NCBI GenBank assembly: GCA_004843165.1
Contig: CP039459.1
Location: 1,496,001-1,560,000, forward strand
DNA: 64,000 nt
Direction of reading: 5' to 3'
Source: Acetobacteraceae bacterium
GTDB lineage: Bacteria > Pseudomonadota > Alphaproteobacteria > Acetobacterales > Acetobacteraceae
The position numbers and the translations under genes are program-made. Below, piece by piece: positions 16,996 through 26,141 of the stretch; position 1 is the first letter of the stretch; each line of letters opens with the position of its first letter. Below the pieces are notes generated by a model that ran no database searches, was not told where the DNA came from, and saw only the letters and a list, made by a program, of their open reading frames with translations.

Positions 16996-19900
16996 GTGTC
17001 GGATGGAAAAAAAGATCATTTGTCCGGGAAACCGAATCTTTCAGCGTTAAATGATGAGAATCATGTCGCTGCTATTTCGAATGGGGCGAGCGTTACATCT
17101 TTTGATGCGTTAGAGGCTAAAAGCCATATCCCTTTTGGTGTATTTGCTGCCGGCACATATAATATTCCAAGTGACACAACGATCTCTGTTAACGGTGAGA
17201 GCGGGACAAATGCTCCCTGGGGAGGCGGTTCTTATGCAACTATCGTTTCTCAGCAAGGTAGCAGTCAGGATATTACAATTGCCGGCGGTGTTGTTACTTC
17301 TGCAGGGGGGTGGCCGCTCTATCCAACCAATTATTACTCCGGCTCTGCGACGGTTATTGTCGGTGCTGGTGATGAGATTAATGGGGTAATCGTTTCCAGC
17401 GGTGCGGATATTGTGGCGATAACCGGTGGGATTGTTGATAATGCAACGGTCTATGGTGGTGGGACTGCCCAAGCGCTTCAGAATGGGGTTATTGATGGTG
17501 CGACGGGACTGACAGGGGGAACAATTATCGCCGGGAGTGCCGGAACGGTAATGGCGGGGGATTCCCTTCATAATGTTTCTAATGCGACAGCGACCGCCGG
17601 CGGAACAATTATTGCCTCAAATGGCGGAACTGTTGCCAATGTCGTTGCGTCAGGGAGTTGGTTTGGCGGCCTTCTCGGAGTTGACGCAGGGCCTGTCGGT
17701 GCAACGATTAATATTGGTTCCGGCGGCGTTGCCAGTGGTGCGACAGCGGCCGCTTACGGAACTTTGGCAGTTGGGGAGCACGGCTCTGTTGTTTCAGGAT
17801 TAATTTCTGGTATTGCGTCAGAACAGCTCGGTGCCCTTGGCGTTGGAGTTGTTTATTCTGCCGGAACGGCGGCAATCGGAAATGTTGCTGATGGGGGAAC
17901 TTTTAACGGAACAGTTGCGGCGGCAGGGACATTGAATGTTAATGCGGGCGGTTCCGTTTCAGGACTTGTTGTTTCCGGTTCGGCTGCGGGATTGAATGTT
18001 TTAGGCATTGGAAAAATTGCCTCGGGTGCGAGTGCCGTTGTGAATGTCGCATCGGGTGCGCATATTAACAGTGCGACCGTTGATACGTGGGGAACGATAA
18101 CGGTTGATGCCGGTGCAAATGCGACAAATTTGAGTGCTTCCGGCGGTTCTGATGGTTTTTTAGGTGTTTCGAGGGCCGTGATCGACGTTCAGGGGGCGGC
18201 GACCAGTGCAATAGCCAATGCCTATGCGACTGTTTTTGCAGATGGCGGTAAGGTAAGTAACGGAACGGTTTTATCCGGCGGTGTGATGGATGCCGAACAG
18301 GGCGGCACCGAAGGGGCAACGGTCTATTCAGGCGGAACTTTGGCCGTTAATAAGGGGGCAGTGATTTCAAACGCCACGCTTTACGGCGGGGCAACGCTTT
18401 ACGATCCGGGCAATAAGGGCTGGTTCGGCAATGCAGGGGAGGGCAGCGGGGTTGTTAATGGGGCAACCTATGATTCCATTACTTTTCTGGGTAGTCAGGT
18501 TCTCGGTATTTCGAATGGCTCGATGTCTCATGCCACTGTGCTGGATGGGGCCGGAATTGGCGCCGTAAGTTCCGGCGCTTATATCAGCAGCGGTTATGTG
18601 GCCGGCGGTGCGGATGGTCCTGCCTCGATGGATGCGCTGAACGGCGGAACAATTTTTGGGGGAACAGCGGGTTCCGGGGGTATTATCGCTGTTGGCGGTA
18701 TTAGAAGCACGGTAAATCTTCCTTGGAATGGCGGTGGCGGTCAGTCTTTGCTTGATGGCGGTCAAATTCAGAAGGGCGGCCTTGGGGTGGTCGGCGGAAA
18801 TAAAGACCTTACCGTGACGAAACATGGCACAAAAATCACGCTCGACGGTTCTGGCATTTTCTCCAATCTCTTGGTGGATGCCGGTGGTATTGCCGATGTG
18901 AATAGTCAGGGCACCTATTTGGGCGGCAGTGTTGGCGGCTATGCGCTGGTTGAAAGCGGCGGTACGATTTCAGGCGTGCTTTTTAGCGGTGCCGCAGATG
19001 GTGGAATAGATGGCGCTAACGGCTATGTGGATGTAGGCGGGATTGTCTCTAGCAATGTGGTGATGTCCGGGGCTCTCTTGAGTATTGCCGGCGGGCTGGC
19101 TTCGAATAATACGGTTATGGCTGGCGGTACAGTTGAGATTGGGGAAGGTTATTCCCGTTATGTTACGCAGGGAGCAAATGGTTCATTAGCTGTGTCATCC
19201 GGTGGAGATCTAGCGGGTGGCACTTCTATTTCCGGTGTTGTCAGCAGTGGCGGAAAGCAGATTGTTGATAATGGCGGCAGGGATTCGGATGCGACCGTGA
19301 TGCAGGGGGGCACAATGATTGTCAAAGCCGGCGGTGCAGCTTATGGCGCAACGATTGGCGCCGGCCAGGATAAATGGGTTGGGGGGAACTCGGTACAAGA
19401 TACAGATGGCGAGGATGGCGGCATTATTACAGATGGCGGATCTTGGTACGGCGGATCACTGGCAAATGGTGTCGGGACGGGATCGACCGTTGACCAGATG
19501 GGCGGTTTAATTCGTGTGGAAAGAGGCGCAATCGTTGATAATCTTCATATGGGGGATTTCGGCCAGATTGAAGTGATGGGCGTGAAATATGGCGCCGGGG
19601 AGAGTGTTACCTATGCAAATAACACCATCACACTTATGTCGAATGGTCAGGCTATTTGGAGCGGCACTCTGGATGGCAGCAGCTATAATCCAAGCTCTTT
19701 CCAAGTCTGGGATGATGGCGGTACAGCGGTTATTGTTTACGATCAGTGCTTCTTACGTGGGACGTTGATTTCCACCCCAAGGGGTGAGATTGAAATTCAG
19801 CATTTGAAAGCAGGCGATACCGTCTGGGCATTGGTTGACGGCAAAGAAATTGAACGGAAAATCACAGCAACCCGATCAAAAAGAAATCAGATAAACAGAA

Positions 19901-20826
19901 ATTTACCGATTGATCTTGCCGGCTGGTCTGTCTGTATTAAAGCAGGTGCATTCGGAGAGGGGTTGCCTAAACGTGATTTGCGTGTCACGCCGGAACATAG
20001 CTTTGTTTTTCATAATCGTTTAGTGCCGGTTCGTATGCTGATTAATGGCAGAACGATTTATTATGATACGTCGTTAGCGCATTTTGAATTTTTTCACATT
20101 GAGACCGAGCCGCATTCGATTATTCGTGCAGAAGGTGTTTTGACGGAAAGCTGGCTCAATACGGAAGAGCGGCGTGAGGCTGTCAATCTTTCCAATGGGA
20201 TTACCCGTTTGGAGCGCATGCCACCCCGCACTTGGGAAAAAGATGCGGCGGCACCTTTGGAGGTTTCTGCGAATTTTGTGCAGCCAATTTGGCAAAAATT
20301 TGCAGAATATGCCGCACTTCAGCAGGTTCCTTTTTACGCACCGGAGGAAAAAAGATTTTCAAGAGAGATGGCACTCCGTCTGCGTTTAGAAAATGGGCAG
20401 GAAATCGCACCGCTGAATAAGCGTGGCAATCAATATTTCTTCCAGCTTCCGACCGGTTTTAAGGGAGGATATCTTGTTTCGAAGAAATTCCGTCCCTCTG
20501 AATCCGTAGGCCCTTGGATGGATGATCGCCGCCAGCTTGGCGTTCTGGTCGGTAAAATGACGGTGGCATTCGGACAGGAATTCCGCCCTGTAACGACGCA
20601 TCATCATGCGGCGAATATGCAGGGATGGGATGTTGTGGAAAGTAGCCCTTGCCGTTGGACAAAAGGGTTGGCAGAGCTACCATCCTTGGGTTCGGAAGAG
20701 GAGTTAAAATTCGGTGCGTCTCTTATTGTTGAAATTCTTGCCGGCGGTCCTTATCCGGAGAATCAAATCATGGCAGCCACAGAATCTGAGATTTCTACTT
20801 TTGAAGGCGAGAGATCTTTAGCCTAA
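16996..20826 (+). CDS. Strand-loop-strand adhesin with C-terminal Hint domain (paralogue A)
   Basis: A 1276-residue surface-type protein. Residues about 55-900 are Gly/Ala/Val-rich degenerate repeats of the GGT-x-V-x-GG type known from AIDA-like autotransporter passengers, and contain no Cys. The Hint domain starts at Cys918 (CFLRGTLISTPRG), with the block B motif TPEH at 998-1001 and the later segment AEGVLTESWLNTEERREAV. Beyond it lies a conserved C-terminal region of about 200 residues ending near VEILAGGPYPE. There is no Sec signal and no beta-barrel. GTG start with GAGAGGAA upstream. Hint domains can cleave the bond before the Cys; whether this one does is not shown. The heptosyltransferases downstream are the likely modifiers. 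Confidence 0.88.
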   Translation: MSDGKKDHLSGKPNLSALNDENHVAAISNGASVTSFDALEAKSHIPFGVFAAGTYNIPSDTTISVNGESGTNAPWGGGSYATIVSQQGSSQDITIAGGVVTSAGGWPLYPTNYYSGSATVIVGAGDEINGVIVSSGADIVAITGGIVDNATVYGGGTAQALQNGVIDGATGLTGGTIIAGSAGTVMAGDSLHNVSNATATAGGTIIASNGGTVANVVASGSWFGGLLGVDAGPVGATINIGSGGVASGATAAAYGTLAVGEHGSVVSGLISGIASEQLGALGVGVVYSAGTAAIGNVADGGTFNGTVAAAGTLNVNAGGSVSGLVVSGSAAGLNVLGIGKIASGASAVVNVASGAHINSATVDTWGTITVDAGANATNLSASGGSDGFLGVSRAVIDVQGAATSAIANAYATVFADGGKVSNGTVLSGGVMDAEQGGTEGATVYSGGTLAVNKGAVISNATLYGGATLYDPGNKGWFGNAGEGSGVVNGATYDSITFLGSQVLGISNGSMSHATVLDGAGIGAVSSGAYISSGYVAGGADGPASMDALNGGTIFGGTAGSGGIIAVGGIRSTVNLPWNGGGGQSLLDGGQIQKGGLGVVGGNKDLTVTKHGTKITLDGSGIFSNLLVDAGGIADVNSQGTYLGGSVGGYALVESGGTISGVLFSGAADGGIDGANGYVDVGGIVSSNVVMSGALLSIAGGLASNNTVMAGGTVEIGEGYSRYVTQGANGSLAVSSGGDLAGGTSISGVVSSGGKQIVDNGGRDSDATVMQGGTMIVKAGGAAYGATIGAGQDKWVGGNSVQDTDGEDGGIITDGGSWYGGSLANGVGTGSTVDQMGGLIRVERGAIVDNLHMGDFGQIEVMGVKYGAGESVTYANNTITLMSNGQAIWSGTLDGSSYNPSSFQVWDDGGTAVIVYDQCFLRGTLISTPRGEIEIQHLKAGDTVWALVDGKEIERKITATRSKRNQINRNLPIDLAGWSVCIKAGAFGEGLPKRDLRVTPEHSFVFHNRLVPVRMLINGRTIYYDTSLAHFEFFHIETEPHSIIRAEGVLTESWLNTEERREAVNLSNGITRLERMPPRTWEKDAAAPLEVSANFVQPIWQKFAEYAALQQVPFYAPEEKRFSREMALRLRLENGQEIAPLNKRGNQYFFQLPTGFKGGYLVSKKFRPSESVGPWMDDRRQLGVLVGKMTVAFGQEFRPVTTHHHAANMQGWDVVESSPCRWTKGLAELPSLGSEEELKFGASLIVEILAGGPYPENQIMAATESEISTFEGERSLA

Positions 20827-20855
20827 AACAGCCTTATGAAAGCGAAAAAAGACAG

Positions 20856-20883
20856 CATGCAGGATTTTATAAAATCCTGCATG
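20856..20883. repeat. Perfect 28-bp palindrome between adhesins A and B
   Basis: Twenty-eight bases read the same on both strands, 29 bases after the stop of adhesin A. As RNA it would fold into a long hairpin, but no strong T-tract follows. It may weaken read-through into adhesin B, protect the 3' end of the mRNA, or bind a dimeric protein. Confidence 0.7.
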
Positions 20884-21093
20884 AATGTTTCTGATGCAAA
20901 AGGATTTTTGAGGAGGCTTGCTTCTCATAGGCTTAGATGCCATAACTCAGAGTCATTGCGCCCTCTTATATTTTTTGCCTATGAACGCCAATGCTTAACA
21001 TGTTGGCGATTTCCTCTCCCTGTCAGCGACTTGGATAGAGTGAGATGTTTAGATATATAGAGGTAATATTCTATTTATTTAATGTGTTAGTGA

Positions 21094-24000
21094 ATGATGT
21101 CTTCCTCTCATCCCTCTTCTAAAGAGCTTTCCAATAGTTCCGATTTGCAAAAAAATGCCGCTGCAATTGTGGGGGGCGGGCATATTCAGAGCTTTGCAGA
21201 ACTTAAAGCTAGAGAAAAAAATATCAATTTAGATCAAGGCGGCGGAAGTACAAGCATTAGCGAGGGTACGGTCATTACGAACGGGCCGGCACAAGACATT
21301 AATGCAACAAATTCAGACATTACAGATGGCTCTCTTGTCGCATGGGGAAGCAATCCTACGGACAGAGGCCATGGCTGGGGAACCTATACCAATATTTATG
21401 GCGGCTTGGTCGGCTATCTTCAAAATGTTAATCAGCAAGGCACAAGTCACGACATAAAGCTTTCAGGTGCGTCCCATTTTTTAGGAAATACGGATTTTAT
21501 TGCCGTCAATGTCGGAAAAGGCGATCTCATTAGCGGCGCCACCGTCAGCAATTTTGCCGCAATCAATGTTGATGATGGCGGTATTGTTGAGGATGTGATT
21601 GTTTCCGGTTCCTCCGCCTTTTTAGATGTCAGTAGTGGCGGTGTTTCGGATGATGTGACCGTTGATTCAGGCGGTGTCGTCAATGTCTCTTCAGGCGGTC
21701 TTGTAGACGGGGTCACCGTTAATTACAGCGGCTTGATGAATATTTCTAATGGTGGTGTGGTTGAGGGAGCTACGCTTTATTCCGGCGGTAATGTCAATAT
21801 TGCTGCGGGCGCTACCGTTGATGGTGCGCAGGTTTATAGTGGTGCGTCACTCAATGAAAATAATGCGAATATTGCCAACGCAACAGCGATTAGCGGCGGT
21901 TCTATTTATGTTGCAGGATCAAACGGCATCGTTTCGAACTTGACGGCAACGGGAAATCTCAGCGGTACTGGCAGTAATGCTTCTGCCATTTACGGTGCCA
22001 TTTCCGTTGGGAATGGCGGAACGGCCTCTCATGTCGTCATTAACAATGATGGTTACGGTGCGGTTTATAAGGGTGTTGCAACAAAGGACGGTTTTAATAA
22101 TGGGCCGGCAGGAGTTGTTCAGGGGGGAACGGTTTCGGGATATGCGTCTTTGGATGCGCTGAATGGCGGTACAATTCTTGGCGGAACCGCGATGAGCGGC
22201 GGATTGCTTGCTGCTGCTGGCATTAGCGGTGCCGGCGGCGGAGCGCAGGGATATATTTCAGCGGCGCATGTCATGTCGGGCGGATATGGTTTGGCTGGCG
22301 GCGGTGCTGGTCTTACAGTGACTAAAAATGGCTCAAAATATACATTGGGCGGTTCTGGTTTTATTTCAGATGCGACGGTGGATGCCGGCGGTATTTTAGA
22401 TGTGAATACAAACGGCACCGTGATTGGCGGAAATGTTTACGGTACTGCTTTGATTGAAAATGGCGGCCTGATAAGCGGCGTTCTCTTTTCCGGTGCACCG
22501 GTTGGAAATGCCAATATTCTGCCAGGGGGTGCCCCAGACAATGCAAATGCCTATATTAATTCTAATGCTGTTTTCAGCGGTAATACTGTCGAAGGCGAGG
22601 CGACCATTTTTGTGGCTGGAACGGCTGTCGGCAATGATATCAGGGATCGAGGCGTTATCATTATCGGAGAGGGAAATTCGCATTATTTCAACTCTGGCGC
22701 AAAGGGGAACGGCACTTATTATTCCGGTGATTTGACAAAAGGGACAGCAACGAATGATGTGATTTCCGGTGGCGGCACACAGATTGTGAGTTCGGGCGGC
22801 GTGGATTCAAAGGCAACGGCGCTTGCCGGGGGAACCATTCGTGTGGATGCCGGCGGCACGGATAAAGGTGCTGTGATTGCCCAAGGCGGAACTTTAATTG
22901 TGAATGCTGGCGGTTATGTCAGCGGTGCAACCATTGGTGCAGATCAGGATACGTGGGCGAATGGTGTTTTGGATGATCCGACTTCGGATGGTGCGATCGT
23001 TTCAGATGGCGGAACTTTTGCTGACGGCTCGCTGGCTGATGGCGCAGGGAGTGGAGAATCACCTTCGAAAATGGGTGGTTTGATCCGTGTGGAGCCGGGC
23101 GCAACGGTCACAGGCTTGCATATGGGAAATTATGGCCAGATCGAAGTGTTGGGCGTGCAATATGGCGCTGGCGAAAGTGTTGTTTACAGCGATCATCATT
23201 TGACACTCATGTCAAATGGCGAGTCTGTGTGGGGCGCAACTTTATCTGGAAATTATAATTCCGGCGCTTTCCAGATTTGGGATGATAATGGTACGCCGGT
23301 TATCGTTTATGATACGTGCTTTTTGCGTGGAACGCATATTTCCACACCGCAAGGAGAGGTCGAAGTCCAAGATCTTCGGAAAGGGGATAGGATTTGGGCG
23401 ATTGTCGGTGGGAAAAAAACGGCACGTCCGATCACGGCACTTCGATACGCAAAAAGCCAGATTAACAAAGCCCTTCCTGTGGATTTAGCCGGCTGGTCTG
23501 TCTGTATTGAGGCAGGTGCTTTTGGCGAGAATTTGCCAGAGAGAACTTTGTGGGTGACACCCGAACATTGTTTCTTTTTTAACGGCAATCTTGTTCCGAT
23601 CCGGATGCTCGTGAATGACAGGAATATCTATTATGACACTTCCCGTGAGCATTTTGAATATTTCCACATTGAGACCGAGCCACATTCAATTATTCTGGCC
23701 GAGGGTGTCCTGACAGAAAGCTGGCTCAATACAGAGGAGCGGCGAGAGGCTGTTAATCTTTCCAACGGGATTACCCGCCTAGAACGTATCCCCTCACGGA
23801 CATGGGAAAAAGATGCTGCTGCGCCTCTAAATATTTCAGCGGATTTTGTCGGTGGCCTTTGGCAGAAAATTAAGGAGAGGGCGGTTGCGTCAGATCTGCC
23901 GCTTCGGACATCAGAGAAGAAACTCTTCAGCCAAGATTGCGATCTGCAACTCCTTTTATCTGATGGCACCCTGATGAAACCGCTTAAACGCCGGAAGAAT

Positions 24001-24378
24001 CAGTATTTTTTCCAAATTCCGGGAGAAAAAAGGGCTGTTGCGCTGGTCTCTAAAAAATTCCGTCCTTCCGAATCCATTGGTTCTTGGGTGGATGACCGTC
24101 GCCAGCTTGGTGTTCTGGTTGGAAAAATGACCGTTGCCATTGGGGATCGTTTCCATTTGATTAAAGCGCATCATCAAGCGGCCAATCTGAAAGGCTGGGA
24201 TATTGTTGAAAACAGCCCTTGCCGCTGGACAAAAGGGGAGGCAGAACTTCCCTCTTTAGGTTCAGAAGAGGCGCTGAAATTCGGTGCGTCCTTGATTGTT
24301 GAAATTCTCGCTGGCGGTCCATATCCCGAACAGAACAATCCTGAAATCTATGATCATGATCTTTCAAAAGAGGCTTGA
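21094..24378 (+). CDS. Strand-loop-strand adhesin with C-terminal Hint domain (paralogue B)
   Basis: A 1094-residue paralogue of adhesin A. It has a polar N-terminus with a motif shared by all three (HIQSFAELKAR here), a Cys-free Gly/Val repeat region (about 130-720), then the Hint domain from Cys742 (CFLRGTHISTPQG) with TPEH at 822-825 and AEGVLTESWLNTEERREAV. The same C-terminal region follows, including KKFRPSESIGSWVDDRRQL and AGGPYPE. The Hint region is the most diverged of the three at DNA level. Two ATGs lie in tandem at 21094; the first is listed, and no good Shine-Dalgarno is seen. Translation may depend on coupling or an unstructured leader. Confidence 0.86.
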   Translation: MMSSSHPSSKELSNSSDLQKNAAAIVGGGHIQSFAELKAREKNINLDQGGGSTSISEGTVITNGPAQDINATNSDITDGSLVAWGSNPTDRGHGWGTYTNIYGGLVGYLQNVNQQGTSHDIKLSGASHFLGNTDFIAVNVGKGDLISGATVSNFAAINVDDGGIVEDVIVSGSSAFLDVSSGGVSDDVTVDSGGVVNVSSGGLVDGVTVNYSGLMNISNGGVVEGATLYSGGNVNIAAGATVDGAQVYSGASLNENNANIANATAISGGSIYVAGSNGIVSNLTATGNLSGTGSNASAIYGAISVGNGGTASHVVINNDGYGAVYKGVATKDGFNNGPAGVVQGGTVSGYASLDALNGGTILGGTAMSGGLLAAAGISGAGGGAQGYISAAHVMSGGYGLAGGGAGLTVTKNGSKYTLGGSGFISDATVDAGGILDVNTNGTVIGGNVYGTALIENGGLISGVLFSGAPVGNANILPGGAPDNANAYINSNAVFSGNTVEGEATIFVAGTAVGNDIRDRGVIIIGEGNSHYFNSGAKGNGTYYSGDLTKGTATNDVISGGGTQIVSSGGVDSKATALAGGTIRVDAGGTDKGAVIAQGGTLIVNAGGYVSGATIGADQDTWANGVLDDPTSDGAIVSDGGTFADGSLADGAGSGESPSKMGGLIRVEPGATVTGLHMGNYGQIEVLGVQYGAGESVVYSDHHLTLMSNGESVWGATLSGNYNSGAFQIWDDNGTPVIVYDTCFLRGTHISTPQGEVEVQDLRKGDRIWAIVGGKKTARPITALRYAKSQINKALPVDLAGWSVCIEAGAFGENLPERTLWVTPEHCFFFNGNLVPIRMLVNDRNIYYDTSREHFEYFHIETEPHSIILAEGVLTESWLNTEERREAVNLSNGITRLERIPSRTWEKDAAAPLNISADFVGGLWQKIKERAVASDLPLRTSEKKLFSQDCDLQLLLSDGTLMKPLKRRKNQYFFQIPGEKRAVALVSKKFRPSESIGSWVDDRRQLGVLVGKMTVAIGDRFHLIKAHHQAANLKGWDIVENSPCRWTKGEAELPSLGSEEALKFGASLIVEILAGGPYPEQNNPEIYDHDLSKEA

Positions 24379-24497
24379 GAAAGGATTAAGTGGAAAGTTT
24401 CATCCTTCCTGTTTACAGAAGGAATTTATAAAATCTTTCTCTCCTGATAAACTTTCTAAAAGAGAGAAACATAAATCCGGAGGGGTGAGCTTTTTAA

Positions 24498-26033
24498 ATG
24501 CCTGATCAATTCTTAGCCTGTAATGCAGCTTTATATCCGACAAGAATAGCCCTTGAATCGCAGGGGCGTGCTTTCAGTTTCGGGGCACTTGAAGTTGCGG
24601 TTCAAAAGCTTGCCGGTGTTTTAGGGCCTTTGAAAAAACAGGCGCCAAGATTGGTTGCGATTGATTTTGAAGATTCTCTCTATCATTGGATCGTTTTTTT
24701 AGCGTTGGCACGTCTATCCCTGCCTTGCTGCACTTTACCGCCGGAAGCCGAAGGCATTACGGAAGAATCTTTATCGGCTTTAGCCCCTGATTTTATTATT
24801 ACGGAAAGGCGCAAAAAGCAGGAAACACAGGCACATGAATATCTTGTGTTGGGTGCCGAATGGTTCAAAAAAGTATTTCAGGCACAAACACCCACATCTT
24901 TTGATGAGAATATCTCTACAGATTTTGATATTTCAGAGGATCGCCCATTTTATGTCGGTCTTGCCGGGGCCTCTGTTGGTGGTAATCAGCCTGTTATTTT
25001 AAATCGCCGCAAAGTGCGGGAGGTAATGTCTCGCCTTTTATGGATGGATTCTGTTTTGATCGAGGGGGGCGCACGTCCTATTTTTGTCTCGACCGTGCAT
25101 CCTTCTTCCTTGACGGGTTTTCTATCACTTTGTTCTGCCTTTTCCAGTGGATTGCAGGTCCGTTTCCATGATCCGGCGAACCCGGCGCAAGCTTTTGTCG
25201 GTGCGGGGCCATTTGTGGCGATTTTAACGCCGGCGCATGTGGCGATCGTTTTGGAAAGTTTAGAGCCGCTTTCCTCCCCCCATCCCAATATTACGCTTAT
25301 TTTAGGGGGCGGACGGGCGAGTGATCGTCTGTTGGAGCGTTGTTATGCGCATTTCACTCCCAATGTTCGCCTTGTTTATGCAACCGATGAAACAGGGCCG
25401 ATTGCGATGATTACCGGAAATAAACGGATTGCACCGGAGCATGTCGGGCCTATTTTGCCGTGGGCGCAGGTCAAAGCTGTAGGCGAAAATGGCGAGATTT
25501 TGCCAGCCGGTCAAACAGGGGAAATCTGGCTGAAAGTTACCGATGGGATTTTATCCTATCAGGCACTGAATGGCAGAAAAGATTCCTATTCGGGCGCAAA
25601 TGCAAGATATTTCCAAAACGGATGGTTTTTGAGCGGAGACAGAGGAAAAATTATCCTTCAAAATGGCATTAAGACTTTATGGATTGAGGGGCGTGCAGAT
25701 GATCTGGTCACGTTGGGCGGCGGTAAATTTGATTTGGCAAAAATTGATCTTGTGTTAAGCGAAGACCCCAATGTTCAGGAAGCCGGAAGCTTTATTTATA
25801 CGGATGGGGATGGTCGGGAGAGATTATCTTGTGCCGTTGTGGCAAAGGAGGGCTGTGAATTAGATTTTAAATCTTTAAGTATGCTTTTCCATGGACTCTA
25901 TCCCGGCCTGCCACCTTTGCCAATTTTTAGAATTAAGCGCCTGCCACGTGATTCTTTTGGGATGGTGGAACGGCATTTGCTGATTAAAAATGCAAAAGGA
26001 CGCATCCCCCAAAATCTAGGCGGTGAGGCTTAG
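24498..26033 (+). CDS. Degenerate adenylate-forming (AMP-binding) protein
   Basis: A 511-residue protein of the acyl-CoA synthetase/NRPS adenylation superfamily, recognised by layout and by YATDETGP (YGxTE-like), WFLSGDRGKI and IEGRADDLVTLGGGKF. Key motifs are lost. The Ser/Thr/Gly-rich phosphate loop is replaced by GLAGASVGGNQP (154-165), and the C-terminal catalytic Lys of the PRxxxGKxxR motif is Met489 in RDSFGMVER. The two changes suggest it cannot adenylate a substrate and may bind one, or serve as a scaffold. It sits between adhesins B and C and near a true acyl-AMP ligase at 35248, so a role with the PKS products is possible but unproven. Confidence 0.75.
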   Translation: MPDQFLACNAALYPTRIALESQGRAFSFGALEVAVQKLAGVLGPLKKQAPRLVAIDFEDSLYHWIVFLALARLSLPCCTLPPEAEGITEESLSALAPDFIITERRKKQETQAHEYLVLGAEWFKKVFQAQTPTSFDENISTDFDISEDRPFYVGLAGASVGGNQPVILNRRKVREVMSRLLWMDSVLIEGGARPIFVSTVHPSSLTGFLSLCSAFSSGLQVRFHDPANPAQAFVGAGPFVAILTPAHVAIVLESLEPLSSPHPNITLILGGGRASDRLLERCYAHFTPNVRLVYATDETGPIAMITGNKRIAPEHVGPILPWAQVKAVGENGEILPAGQTGEIWLKVTDGILSYQALNGRKDSYSGANARYFQNGWFLSGDRGKIILQNGIKTLWIEGRADDLVTLGGGKFDLAKIDLVLSEDPNVQEAGSFIYTDGDGRERLSCAVVAKEGCELDFKSLSMLFHGLYPGLPPLPIFRIKRLPRDSFGMVERHLLIKNAKGRIPQNLGGEA

Positions 26034-26141
26034 TTTTCAGAGGCTGGATAAAAATTCAAAAAATTATTAAGATGGTTGTCCGTGAATTTATGAATAAAAA
26101 AGATCTGGTATTTCTGCCGGTAAGTAAAATGTAGGTTATTT

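Noticed and set aside
17110..17571. Long minus-strand frames inside the adhesin genes
   Set aside because: Repetitive, Gly-rich codons on the plus strand leave open frames on the other strand; they show no independent signals.
20836..21060. 74-codon frame between adhesins A and B
   Set aside because: It runs through the perfect palindrome, has no good ribosome site and no recognisable family; more likely chance.
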